The notes under the pieces were generated by a model. The model had not been told where the DNA came from and did not search any database. It saw only the letters and a program-made list of their open reading frames with translations. Position numbers and translations under genes: made by a program. From an uncultured Eubacteriales bacterium (GTDB taxonomy: Bacteria; Bacillota_A; Clostridia; Lachnospirales; Cellulosilyticaceae): 9,931 nt of DNA. This document shows positions 1 to 6,898 of the stretch, in pieces. The DNA lies in assembly GCA_900556665.1 (NCBI GenBank), contig USPX01000056.1:1-9931 (forward strand), given 5' to 3'. Within the stretch, counting starts at the first letter, position 1; every line of letters begins with the position of its first letter.

Positions 1-785
1 AATCCAGCATTTAAGATATTACCGATGTTGATAATTAATAAGATACAAATTGTTGATTTAATACCTGGTAAAGTAATATATCTTATCTTTTTAAGACGAC
101 CTGCACCATCGATCTCTGCTGCTTCATATAATTCTGGATTAATAGCAGTAATCGCTGCAAGGTAGATAATACTTCCCCAACCAACTTCTTTCCATACATT
201 TGTAATACCTACGATTCCCCAATAATATTTAGGAATAGATAAGAAGTTAATTGGTGCATCTATAATATGTAATTTGAGTAAAATTTGATTAAGAATACCT
301 GAATCCATTGAAAGTACTTGGAATACAAGACCTACAACGATAACCCAAGATAAGAAGTGTGGTAAATATGAAACGGTTTGTACAAACTTTTTACCAAATT
401 TGCTTTTTACTTCGTTTAATAAAAGTGCTAAAACAATTGAACATACGAAACCTAATACGAGGTTAATAATACTCATTGCTAATGTATTTCTTAATACGCC
501 TAAGAAAACATCATTTGTAAATAATTGTTTAAACTTAGCAAGTCCTATCCAAGTTTGATCAAAGAAGCCTTTAGCTGGTTTATAATTTTGGAAAGCCATA
601 ATCCAACCAAATAAAGGTACATAGTTAAAAATAAAAACATAAATGATAAATGGAATAGTTAATAAGATGAGCTCTTTTTGTCTCACTATTTCCTTCCACG
701 TAATTTTCTTTGATACCTCTTTCTCTACATATGCTTTAGGTTTTTTTATCTTTGTATTTGATATAGCCCCAGTCACTTTGCTCAT
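1..785 (-). CDS. LplB-type ABC sugar transporter permease (partial, C-terminus missing)
   Basis: Inner-membrane permease subunit of a carbohydrate ABC importer (binding-protein-dependent transport family, LplB/YtcP group). The reading frame opens with ATG at 785-783 and stays open for 261 codons to the window edge. AGAAGGGAG lies about 8 bases before the ATG and supports this start. A charged N-terminal tail (residues 1-38, rich in Lys) precedes a first membrane segment around residues 39-60, ending in NYVPLFGWIMAFQNY, typical of LplB proteins. Further hydrophobic segments follow. The cytoplasmic EAA loop that docks on the ATPase is clear: EAAEIDGAGRLKKI begins at E221 and continues into YITLPGI. 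Family members are about 290-330 residues, so roughly 40-60 residues are missing. It follows the solute-binding protein gene by 117 bp on the same strand, probably in one operon. A YtcP-type partner permease would be expected next, outside the window. No ATPase gene is visible; such systems often borrow a shared MsmX-like ATPase. Confidence 0.95.
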   Translation of the reverse strand, partial: MSKVTGAISNTKIKKPKAYVEKEVSKKITWKEIVRQKELILLTIPFIIYVFIFNYVPLFGWIMAFQNYKPAKGFFDQTWIGLAKFKQLFTNDVFLGVLRNTLAMSIINLVLGFVCSIVLALLLNEVKSKFGKKFVQTVSYLPHFLSWVIVVGLVFQVLSMDSGILNQILLKLHIIDAPINFLSIPKYYWGIVGITNVWKEVGWGSIIYLAAITAINPELYEAAEIDGAGRLKKIRYITLPGIKSTICILLIINIGNILNAG

Positions 786-820
786 ATATTTTTCTCCCTT
801 CTGGATATTGATATAATAAT

Positions 821-860
821 AGGGCCTCTAATTGATACGATTATCGAGAATAGAGGCCCT
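821..860 (-). promoter_or_regulatory. Intercistronic stem-loop between binding-protein and permease genes
   Basis: A perfect 10-bp inverted repeat (AGGGCCTCTA at 821-830, TAGAGGCCCT at 851-860) encloses a 20-base loop. The loop can form a second small hairpin, GATA (834-837) with TATC (842-845). It sits after the binding-protein stop codon (903) and before the permease start (785). On the minus strand the sequence after the stem is ATTATTATAT, not a strong T-run, so I read it as an mRNA-stabilising hairpin or leaky terminator rather than a full stop. Such elements commonly keep a binding protein in excess over its permeases. Confidence 0.7.
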
Positions 861-902
861 CGTAATACTTTGCAATGTATTTACTTTACATTTTGTTCGT
901 TA

Positions 903-2585
903 CTATTGTTCACCATTAGCAACAGCGACTCTTCTTCTAACTTCTTCTGTTAATGCATTCTCGTAAGCTTCTATATCAACGCGTTCATTAAATACTTTCA
1001 TATATTGATCCCAAGCACTTTCGAAATCACTAGCCATAACTACTTTTGGTAACCATTCATGTTTAACTTCATCCATATTTACTTTAGCTAAACCGTAATC
1101 TGTATCTGCTGTCCAAGTATTTGTACAAGACCACATTGGATACCAAGGTTCATTTTCTTGTGATTCATTTAAGAATTGTGTAAATGTTTTAATACCATAA
1201 GCATCAAGTACTTTTTTCTTAGCTGCTGGTTGGCTATCATAATATTCACTTGGTTGTTGGTCTGGTGCATAAGCATTGATGCCATCTAAGCTCATACCTT
1301 CATGATGTGGGAAGTAAGCATATTGTCCACATAACTCATTAATTTGGTAGTTTTTATCTAAAGCATTTGCTCTTTGTTCTTCTGTTCTATAGAATAATCC
1401 ATCTTCACCAACTTCATAATCTATACCTTCCATACCCCAGTAACGTAATGTTTGAATTTCTGGTTCTAATAAGTCATTTACCATTTTTAAAGCGCCTTCA
1501 ATATCTTTACAGCTTGTTGTAATACTTAAACCATTTGATGTATCAAATGCTGGTGCACTATGATATCTTTCAACTGTTCCATCTTTTAAGACAATACCTA
1601 CTGGAACATATGTACAATCATCAAGCCCTTGTGTAACAAGTGATTTTTCTGCATCTTGGAAGTTCCAATATTGGTCAACCATACCACAAACACGACCTGT
1701 AGAAAGTTTTGCAATATATTGGTCATAGTTTAATGTAAATGCTTCTGGATCGATAATTCCTTTTTGATATTCTTCATTTAATTTTTTGAAGAAAGCTTTT
1801 GCTGTATCTGTTGTATTGTAGTTGTGAGCTGTTAATGTCTCTGGATCTACAAAGCAGCAACCATCATTTGGATAACCATCTAAGAATAGAGGTGGATTTT
1901 CTAAGCAGAAATAACGCCAGTCATCACTTAAAATCTCATATCCAATATTTTCAAGTCCATCCTCCATTGTAGGGTTTGCTTCAATATAGCGTTCAATAAG
2001 ATCGAAATATTCATCTAATGTATTAATTTCTGGATATCCAGCCCATTCAAGTACACGAATTTGGATCCAGAAAGCTTCATCATTGTGATATGTTTGCATA
2101 TCATGATCATTGATAACGCCGAATTGAGGAATCAGATAAATATGACCATCCTCTGCTCTTAGTTGATTCCATTGACTTTCTGGTAGGAAGTTTTTAATAT
2201 TTGGATAGTTATCCCAATATTCATCAATTGGTACTAATGCACCTGCATCAAGCAATAAAGAAGTACCATCTGAACCTACGATGAAGTCTGTATAGTCGCC
2301 ACCAGCAACCATTGTTCCAATACTTTCTTTAGCTGTTTGACCTGTAAGAAATGTAATTTTTGCTTTTGCACCAATACGGTTTGCAATTTCATTATAAATT
2401 CTATTGTCTTCAGGTATTTCTGTTCCTGGCATTGCAACATACATTGAGAATTCTTTGATTCCATCAGTTGTTTCTTGTCCTGCTACTGCTGTTGTTGTTG
2501 TATCTGTTTTACCACAACCTGTTCCCATACCAGCTACTAAACTCATTACCCCAAGTAGTGCTAGCATTGCTCTTACTCTTTTCAT
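903..2585 (-). CDS. Lipoprotein sugar-binding protein of an ABC importer (LplA-like, family 1)
   Basis: Extracellular solute-binding lipoprotein that would capture an oligosaccharide outside the membrane and pass it to the downstream permease. The 560-residue product starts with MKRVRAMLALLGVMSL, a positively charged then hydrophobic leader. The lipidation cysteine is probably C24 in MGTGCGK. Position -3 is Gly where the classical lipobox has Leu/Val/Ile, a mild oddity. A Thr-rich spacer (TTTT, about residues 29-32) follows, then the long two-lobed binding fold, including EFSMYVAMPGTEIPEDNRIYNEI near the N-terminus. The protein is rich in Trp, Tyr and acidic residues, as usual for oligosaccharide binders. 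Its length suits the large clostridial LplA-type proteins. The start is supported by GTGAGGGG seven bases before ATG. It is first in an operon with the permease and is preceded by a predicted promoter. The ligand cannot be read from sequence; xylo-oligosaccharides or aldouronates are inferred from the nearby GH10 xylanase. Confidence 0.93.
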   Translation of the reverse strand: MKRVRAMLALLGVMSLVAGMGTGCGKTDTTTTAVAGQETTDGIKEFSMYVAMPGTEIPEDNRIYNEIANRIGAKAKITFLTGQTAKESIGTMVAGGDYTDFIVGSDGTSLLLDAGALVPIDEYWDNYPNIKNFLPESQWNQLRAEDGHIYLIPQFGVINDHDMQTYHNDEAFWIQIRVLEWAGYPEINTLDEYFDLIERYIEANPTMEDGLENIGYEILSDDWRYFCLENPPLFLDGYPNDGCCFVDPETLTAHNYNTTDTAKAFFKKLNEEYQKGIIDPEAFTLNYDQYIAKLSTGRVCGMVDQYWNFQDAEKSLVTQGLDDCTYVPVGIVLKDGTVERYHSAPAFDTSNGLSITTSCKDIEGALKMVNDLLEPEIQTLRYWGMEGIDYEVGEDGLFYRTEEQRANALDKNYQINELCGQYAYFPHHEGMSLDGINAYAPDQQPSEYYDSQPAAKKKVLDAYGIKTFTQFLNESQENEPWYPMWSCTNTWTADTDYGLAKVNMDEVKHEWLPKVVMASDFESAWDQYMKVFNERVDIEAYENALTEEVRRRVAVANGEQ

Positions 2586-2653
2586 ATTATCCCCTCACTT
2601 TAATCTTATAGCACTTATTACTTCCTTTGTGGTCGTGCCTTATTTATAAATAA

Positions 2654-2682
2654 ATTTTATCAATCTTGTGACACGTCCTCAA
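2654..2682 (-). promoter_or_regulatory. Predicted sigma-A promoter of the binding-protein/permease operon
   Basis: Read on the minus strand, a -35 box TTGAGG (2677-2682) is followed after exactly 17 bases by a -10 box TAAAAT (2654-2659). The -10 box is preceded by TGA, giving an extended -10 (TGnTAAAAT). Transcription would begin near 2647, leaving a leader of about 60 bases before the ATG at 2585. Boxes and spacing are seen directly; activity is inferred. In AT-rich DNA chance matches occur, but the extended -10 and the position favour this one. Confidence 0.6.
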
Positions 2683-2691
2683 CCTAACAAA

Positions 2692-2729
2692 CTATATAAA
2701 AAGTATAAAAAACTATACATTTTATATAG
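2692..2729. promoter_or_regulatory. AT-rich 38-bp inverted repeat just upstream of the -35 box
   Basis: The arms are 2692-2707 and 2714-2729. Fifteen of 16 positions pair (outer CTATATAAAA with TTTTATATAG, then one mismatch, then GTATA with TATAC), with a six-base centre. It ends 10 bp upstream of the predicted -35 box at 2682, where a regulator would bind. It may be an operator for the AraC-type response regulator encoded next door, or for another protein. Low base complexity makes some pairing easy by chance, but 15 of 16 is strong. Confidence 0.5.
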
Positions 2730-2747
2730 AGAACCTATACTTTTTAC
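2713..2747. promoter_or_regulatory. Candidate tandem operator: CTATAC(A/T)TTTT repeats 22 bp apart
   Basis: CTATACATTTTAT begins at 2713 and CTATACTTTTTAC begins at 2735, so the repeats are 22 bp apart, about two helical turns. A third copy, CTATACTTTTTTAC, begins at 2798, 63 bp further, about six turns. All are in the same orientation and upstream of the predicted operon promoter. AraC-family regulators have two helix-turn-helix motifs and typically bind direct repeats roughly 21 bp apart near the -35 box, so the response regulator encoded at 3220-4812 is the obvious candidate ligand. Sequence and spacing are observed; binding is inferred. Confidence 0.45.
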
Positions 2748-2881
2748 TTATTTTTTAACTATATTACATATAAAACGTAAGTTTTCAGCTACTACTTCTA
2801 TACTTTTTTACTTTTCAAGCCCCTATAACACCTATTTATGTAATAAATTTTATCCCCCAAAAAAGGGACTATTGTACAAAA

Positions 2882-3075
2882 GGGCTGGGGCATTGTGATT
2901 CTTAACTACACCTTCCGTAATCTGTGAAGCACTAAATTCGAAGCTTAAAGTAACGCGATGAACTCGCTTCATTTCATTCCGCTCAAACAGCATCGCTAAG
3001 AACACTTTAAGCTTCTCATTAAGTGCTTCATCAGATTACTCCACAGGTAGATTAATAATCACAACACCCCAGCCT
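2882..3075. repeat. 194-bp imperfect palindromic element with GGCTGGGG ends
   Basis: The two halves pair along most of their length: GGCTGGGG at 2883-2890 with CCCCAGCC at 3067-3074; TTGTGATT at 2893-2900 with 3057-3064; TTAA at 2902-2905 with 3052-3055; TAATCTG plus TGAAGCACT at 2918-2933 with 3022-3038, with a single-base bulge at 3031; GAAGCTTAAAGT at 2940-2951 with 3004-3015; GCGATG at 2955-2960 with CATCGC at 2991-2996. About 56 base pairs form, around a 30-base apical loop (2961-2990). It has no coding capacity and no obvious target-site duplication. It could be a MITE-like dispersed repeat or a structured RNA. Mismatches at 2891-2892 and 3065-3066 become two G-U wobbles only in the minus-strand transcript, which favours an RNA read in the same direction as the flanking genes. 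Confidence 0.75.
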
Positions 3076-3164
3076 CGTTAAAACATAACTTGGAAACTAT
3101 AAACTCTTAGGATAAAACTAAGATCGTTACTATACTTAGGGCTGGGTTAACTTTATATGAAAAG

Positions 3165-3202
3165 GAAGTGCCATGAAACTATACTTAATTTCATGGCACT
3201 TC
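3165..3202 (-). terminator. Rho-independent terminator after the two-component operon (possibly bidirectional)
   Basis: A perfect 14-bp stem (3165-3178 with 3189-3202, core AAGTGCCATGAAA) closes a 10-base loop. It begins 17 bp past the stop codon of the response regulator gene (3220). On the minus strand the stem is followed by CTTTTC, a short T-run; on the plus strand it is followed by TTTTTATTTTA, a better one. It therefore ends the minus-strand operon and could also stop any plus-strand transcript leaving the intergenic interval. Confidence 0.85.
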
Positions 3203-3219
3203 TTTTTATTTTATATGGC

Positions 3220-4812
3220 TTATTTTAAAAACTGTTTACGATATTGGAGTGGTGTTTTGCCTTTGAGCTTTACGAATTTGTTGATGAAATAGTCTAGATT
3301 ATTATAACCTACTGATTCTGCAATGAAACAAACTTTATCATTAGTACGAATCAGTAGTTCACTGGCTCTTTCTAATCGATAGTTGTTTAAGTAGTCCTTA
3401 AAACCTATGCCATACTGTTTCTTGAAAATTTGACCTAGATAAGCACTATTAATATAATATTTTTCACTTAATGATTTTAAACTTAAGTTTTCTTTATAAT
3501 GTAGTTCTATTTCTTTTTCAACTTCTTTTAAAACACCATGGGAATTACTCTGTCTCAGTTGTGCTAAATAGCCTGCAAAGTCTTTTACAAATGCTTTAAA
3601 ATGCTTTGCACTTCCTCTTGCTGCGCACTGCTCAAAGGCACATTCACTAATGTAACGTAATACTTCTTCTTGATCTACTTCAGAATCTAATTCCTTGGTC
3701 AAATATAAAAACTGACATAATAAATAATCAATATTAATGTTAATTATTTTAGGGTCTACATTATTCTCTTCAAAACTGCTATAAATCTTATCCACACACC
3801 TATCAATATCATCTACTGCATTTTGTTCTGCATAACGTACTAATTCATCCATATACTCTTTCTTAATACCATAAGTATTTGTTTTGATATTACAGGTATC
3901 ATCATAATAAGTAATGTCTTCAGTGTGCTTATAGTTTTGAAAAGACTTGGCAATAATTGCTGACTTAAATGAATTACTAAGCTGCATAATACCTTCTACC
4001 ATTTCCCCTATATAACAGTAAAATTTATAAGGTACTTGCACTTTCATTGTTTCTTGTAACTTTTGAATGTATTCTCTTTCATTAATTCCCTTTTCTTTAG
4101 AAAATTGTCTTGAATAAATAAAACCTACCCCATAACTCTCACTGCGCTTGTCTATATCTAAGAGTACATATTCGCTATATGGTGCTGTATAAGCTTTTAA
4201 CTTATTATAAAAGTCATGAATCACTTCATGTTTTTCTTCCTCTTTTAAATCTCTAAAGCTCTCATCATTTAAATCTATCTCCATCATAATATATCTTAAC
4301 TCACTATGATAAGGTAATCTCTCATATACATAATTCACATTTTTTTCATCATATACCCCAGAACAAAGCGCATTTAAATGACGTTCTAATACGATCATAT
4401 CTGTATGTAATGCTTCTGCTTGTCGTTTTGCTTCTTTATTATAAGACTCTTTAAATTCCATGAGTATTTCTACAAGTTCTTCTTTTTGAATAGGTTTCAA
4501 TACATAATCAATTACATTGTATTTAATAGCTTGTTTAGCATATTCAAATTCATAATACCCACTTAATACAATGATTTTAATATCTTTATTTTTACCATTT
4601 CTTATTGCCTCAATAAGCTCTATACCATTCATATGTGGCATCTTAATATCTGTAATCACTAAATCAATTTGCTCATTTTCTATAATTTCCAGAGCATGCT
4701 TACCATCTGCTGCTTCACTGACAATATTAAACCCATATTCTCCCCAATCAATTAAGATTCTTAGTCCCTGACGAATAAAAGGTTCATCATCTACAATCAA
4801 TACATTTATCAT
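3220..4812 (-). CDS. Response regulator with AraC-type DNA-binding domain (YesN-like)
   Basis: Cytoplasmic transcription factor, phosphorylated by the adjacent kinase, likely to activate carbohydrate-uptake and xylanase genes. The 530-residue protein has an N-terminal receiver domain (about 1-120): acidic pocket D8-D9, phosphoacceptor D55 in DLVITDIKMP, switch residue S84 in VLSGY, and invariant K106 in YVLKPI. A long middle region (about 120-425) has no motif I recognise; comparable linkers occur in clostridial YesN-type regulators. The C-terminal AraC domain (about 428-530) carries two helix-turn-helix units, around 443-468 (LSLKSLSEKYYINSAYLGQ) and 493-518, with the family signature ESVGYNNLDYFINKFVKLKG leading into TPLQYRK. 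All key receiver residues are present, so it should be functional. The start has GGGGGAC seven bases before the ATG, a moderate ribosome binding site. It lies 20 bp after the kinase gene, surely co-transcribed, and is followed by a terminator. Confidence 0.96.
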   Translation of the reverse strand: MINVLIVDDEPFIRQGLRILIDWGEYGFNIVSEAADGKHALEIIENEQIDLVITDIKMPHMNGIELIEAIRNGKNKDIKIIVLSGYYEFEYAKQAIKYNVIDYVLKPIQKEELVEILMEFKESYNKEAKRQAEALHTDMIVLERHLNALCSGVYDEKNVNYVYERLPYHSELRYIMMEIDLNDESFRDLKEEEKHEVIHDFYNKLKAYTAPYSEYVLLDIDKRSESYGVGFIYSRQFSKEKGINEREYIQKLQETMKVQVPYKFYCYIGEMVEGIMQLSNSFKSAIIAKSFQNYKHTEDITYYDDTCNIKTNTYGIKKEYMDELVRYAEQNAVDDIDRCVDKIYSSFEENNVDPKIININIDYLLCQFLYLTKELDSEVDQEEVLRYISECAFEQCAARGSAKHFKAFVKDFAGYLAQLRQSNSHGVLKEVEKEIELHYKENLSLKSLSEKYYINSAYLGQIFKKQYGIGFKDYLNNYRLERASELLIRTNDKVCFIAESVGYNNLDYFINKFVKLKGKTPLQYRKQFLK

Positions 4813-4832
4813 CTTTAGTCCCCCGTATCTAT

Positions 4833-6602
4833 TTATTTTAAGGCTTCCAAAGGTTCAATAGGAAGTTGTAAACTTATATCTGTGCCTTGTCCTTGTTTAC
4901 TTTCTATCTGAAATTCTACTCTGCCTTCACTACATAAATTCATTCTTATAAGTGCATTCAGCATACCAGTACTCTTAGATTGACTCAACTTATTAATATC
5001 TAAAGAAGATAATCTATCTTTTAATTCACATAGCTGATCTTCATTCATACCACATCCAGAATCACTAATTTCAATATATAAGTTTTCTTCATCCTTAGAA
5101 ATCGTTACAAATATATTTCCTGGCTCTGATATTCCCTCTATGCCATGTACACATGCATTCTCTACAAATGTTAAAATACTCAATTTAGGAATTTTAATAT
5201 TTTCGCATCCTGACATAATATAGAATCCGAAGGTCAACTTATCTCCAAACCGATATTTTTGTATATTGGCATATTGCTCTACAAAAGTCATCTCTTCACT
5301 TATAGGAATATTATCATATCTCCATGACAAGGATTTTCTTAAAATAATTGCCAGTTGTCCTATTACTTTAGCCGTTTCATCTTCATTTTTTAGAAGGCTT
5401 CGCATACGTATGCTTTCTAATGTGTTAAACATAAAATGTGGATTAACTTGCGTTTGTAATGCCTTTAATTCAGCTTCCTTTCTTGCAAGTTCCAAAGCTT
5501 GCTTTTCTGCATTCTTCTTAAGCACTACTTCTATTAAATCCTTAATCTTAATTACCATTAAGTTGTAGGATTTGATTAGCGAACCTATTTCATCACCTCC
5601 ACCAACTTCTGTAATCACTTGAAAGTCTTCACGTTTTACTTTGTCTAAATATGTTTCAATAACACTAATCCTTTCAGTAAAAGACTTTGAAATAACAGAA
5701 ATAATAACGGTTGGTAACAATAAATTTACTATAATCATGAGCCAAATCATATCTCTAGCATCTCTTAACATAGACCATATTTTTATTGATTCCGGTACGA
5801 TATATATTGTCCAATAATCTGTTCCAACGCCAAAGGTTCTCTCATATGATGGTCCTTCTATTTTTAAACTCTCTCTTGGTGTAAAGTTCTTTAAACTGCT
5901 TTCAGTAATTTTATTAGAGAATAATATATAATCATCATTACATATATAAATGCTGCCATCTATCTCTTCATTTAATAACTTATTCAAGATTCCAGTATAC
6001 TCTAAATCAATTTTAACAAGCTTCTCTTTACCTCTTGAACCGAGATAATTAAGTTTTTTAATAACACTAATTGTACGACACATCCTGGCTATAGATTGAT
6101 TCTTTTGATTAAAATAAGTTACTAAAAGTGTATCTTCACCGCTTTCTTTGAAAATTTTATACCACTCACTATCTCTGACGTCTGCCAATTGCCAGAAGCT
6201 TCCTCCATTTATAATGGTAGGATTGTCTACGTATAACATAATGTTATTAATGTTTTGTGACTTATAATAATACTTAAATATATTATTCTGTATAAGCTCT
6301 TTATAGTTATTATAATACTCTAAGCCTGAAGCATGATCAGTCACTAAAAATTTATTAATGATTGAATCTGTATATAAGCTATTTGCTATAGAATGACAAC
6401 CTTCTATATCTAACCTTATATTATAGGTTATCCTATCTATCATATTATTCATTGTGATATCCTGTTGCTCTAAGGCATTCCGCCTAATAGAACTTATAAT
6501 GACTCCATCCGTTATAAGCATAGGTATACAAACACAAAAAATATAGATAATGAGTAGCTTATGCTTAATCTTACAGTTATTTAACATACTTAGCCTGTTC
6601 AT
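4833..6602 (-). CDS. Sensor histidine kinase, LytS/YesM type
   Basis: Membrane kinase that would sense an extracellular signal, probably a sugar, and phosphorylate the downstream AraC-type regulator. In its 589 residues: a first membrane helix (about 16-38, LLIIYIFCVCIPMLI), an extracellular sensor of about 240 residues (40-283, probably Cache-like, unassigned), a second helix (about 284-305), a HAMP linker (about 306-358), a coiled-coil-like segment rich in Lys/Glu/Ala (360-380), then the kinase core. The phosphoacceptor is H389 in QTQVNPHFMFNTLES, the His_kinase family signature. The ATP-binding domain shows the N box FVENACVHGIEG (N482) and G box EISDSGCGM (D514, G516, G518), with a short STGM second G box (544-547). 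The start is supported by GGAG seven bases before the ATG. It is the first gene of a two-gene operon divergent from the xylanase gene, which ties its signal to xylan use. I could not settle on a promoter for it. Confidence 0.96.
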   Translation of the reverse strand: MNRLSMLNNCKIKHKLLIIYIFCVCIPMLITDGVIISSIRRNALEQQDITMNNMIDRITYNIRLDIEGCHSIANSLYTDSIINKFLVTDHASGLEYYNNYKELIQNNIFKYYYKSQNINNIMLYVDNPTIINGGSFWQLADVRDSEWYKIFKESGEDTLLVTYFNQKNQSIARMCRTISVIKKLNYLGSRGKEKLVKIDLEYTGILNKLLNEEIDGSIYICNDDYILFSNKITESSLKNFTPRESLKIEGPSYERTFGVGTDYWTIYIVPESIKIWSMLRDARDMIWLMIIVNLLLPTVIISVISKSFTERISVIETYLDKVKREDFQVITEVGGGDEIGSLIKSYNLMVIKIKDLIEVVLKKNAEKQALELARKEAELKALQTQVNPHFMFNTLESIRMRSLLKNEDETAKVIGQLAIILRKSLSWRYDNIPISEEMTFVEQYANIQKYRFGDKLTFGFYIMSGCENIKIPKLSILTFVENACVHGIEGISEPGNIFVTISKDEENLYIEISDSGCGMNEDQLCELKDRLSSLDINKLSQSKSTGMLNALIRMNLCSEGRVEFQIESKQGQGTDISLQLPIEPLEALK

Positions 6603-6693
6603 ATCTCAACTCCAATTAAAGTTTATTCTAATTATCTAATCTGTCTTTTAAATGATATCACTATATTTTAAATTATTCTATGATTTTATAAAA

Positions 6694-6733
6694 TTTATCT
6701 TTAGTTTTTATGTATTTTATCTTTAATTTCTAT
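6694..6733. promoter_or_regulatory. Candidate operator: 18-bp direct repeat with 22-bp spacing upstream of the xylanase gene
   Basis: TTTATCTTTAGTTTTTAT (6694-6711) is repeated as TTTATCTTTAATTTCTAT (6716-6733), identical at 16 of 18 positions and offset by 22 bp, two helical turns. The second copy ends six bases before the candidate -35 box at 6740, the classical position for an AraC-type activator bound to tandem half-sites. The region is divergent, so the same site could also control the kinase operon. The repeat is seen directly; the binding protein is inferred. Low complexity reduces its significance somewhat. Confidence 0.45.
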
Positions 6734-6739
6734 ATATTT

Positions 6740-6768
6740 TTGATTTTACTTTGATGATAATATATAAA
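6740..6768 (+). promoter_or_regulatory. Candidate promoter of the xylanase gene
   Basis: A -35 box TTGATT (6740-6745) is followed after 17 bases by a -10 box TATAAA (6763-6768). Transcription would start near 6775, giving a leader of about 125 bases. An alternative is TTTACA with a poor -10 box about 60 bp further downstream. AT-rich sequence makes chance matches common. Confidence 0.4.
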
Positions 6769-6898
6769 TATCTTGTTTTTATATCTCATTTACTTATTCT
6801 ATTTTTATATCTTTACACAGTAATACCCGTTAAATTTTATTAGCTTTAGCTATATTTTATCTTTTTTATCATTACTTTTATTATTAGGGAGGTTTTTT

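Larger units (their letters stand above)
2586..3219. other. 634-bp non-coding interval between the transporter operon and the regulator gene
   Basis: I see no convincing gene here. Short open frames on the plus strand overlap low-complexity AT-rich sequence and lack ribosome binding sites. From right to left the interval holds the terminator hairpin of the regulator operon (3165-3202), a roughly 85-bp stretch with no clear function (3076-3164) containing a short hairpin CTTAG/CTAAG, the large palindromic element (2882-3075), then a very AT-rich stretch with direct and inverted repeats (2692-2811), and finally the predicted promoter and about 60-base leader of the binding-protein gene. Confidence 0.8.
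6603..6898. other. Divergent 296-bp control region between kinase and xylanase genes
   Basis: This interval is extremely AT-rich, with no open frame of note. It must hold the promoter of the minus-strand kinase operon and that of the plus-strand xylanase gene. It includes a 12-bp palindrome ATTTTATAAAAT (6683-6694), a pair of 18-bp direct repeats, a candidate plus-strand promoter and the xylanase ribosome binding site AGGGAGG (6886-6892), six bases before the ATG. Several weak minus-strand promoter matches exist near 6615-6660; none is convincing. Confidence 0.75.

Noticed and set aside
2851..2868. TCCCCCAAAAAAGGGA as a terminator hairpin
   Set aside because: The stem is only three to four pairs with a six-base A loop and has no T-run placed after it on either strand.
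2404..2898. Two small plus-strand open frames (2404-2649 and 2668-2898) antisense to, and upstream of, the binding-protein gene
   Set aside because: The first overlaps the lipoprotein leader in antisense. The second is low-complexity Tyr/Lys/Phe-rich sequence running into the palindrome. Neither has a ribosome binding site or family-like sequence.
3028..3034. CTGATGA on the minus strand inside the palindrome, matching a hammerhead ribozyme core
   Set aside because: The required GAAA after stem II and a suitable cleavage site are absent, and the bases are used in the long stem instead. Chance match.
2882..3075. Insertion sequence with terminal inverted repeats
   Set aside because: There is no transposase frame and no clear target-site duplication (flanks TACAAA and TCGTTA do not match). 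The complementarity covers the whole element rather than only its ends, so a palindromic repeat or structured RNA fits better.
3138..3146. AGGGCTGGG near the terminator, matching the left end of the palindromic element (2881-2889)
   Set aside because: Only nine bases match and the similarity stops at once. It may be a remnant end but cannot be told from chance.
6683..6694. 12-bp perfect palindrome ATTTTATAAAAT as an operator
   Set aside because: It contains only A and T in a spacer that is very AT-rich, so a palindrome of this size is unremarkable by itself.
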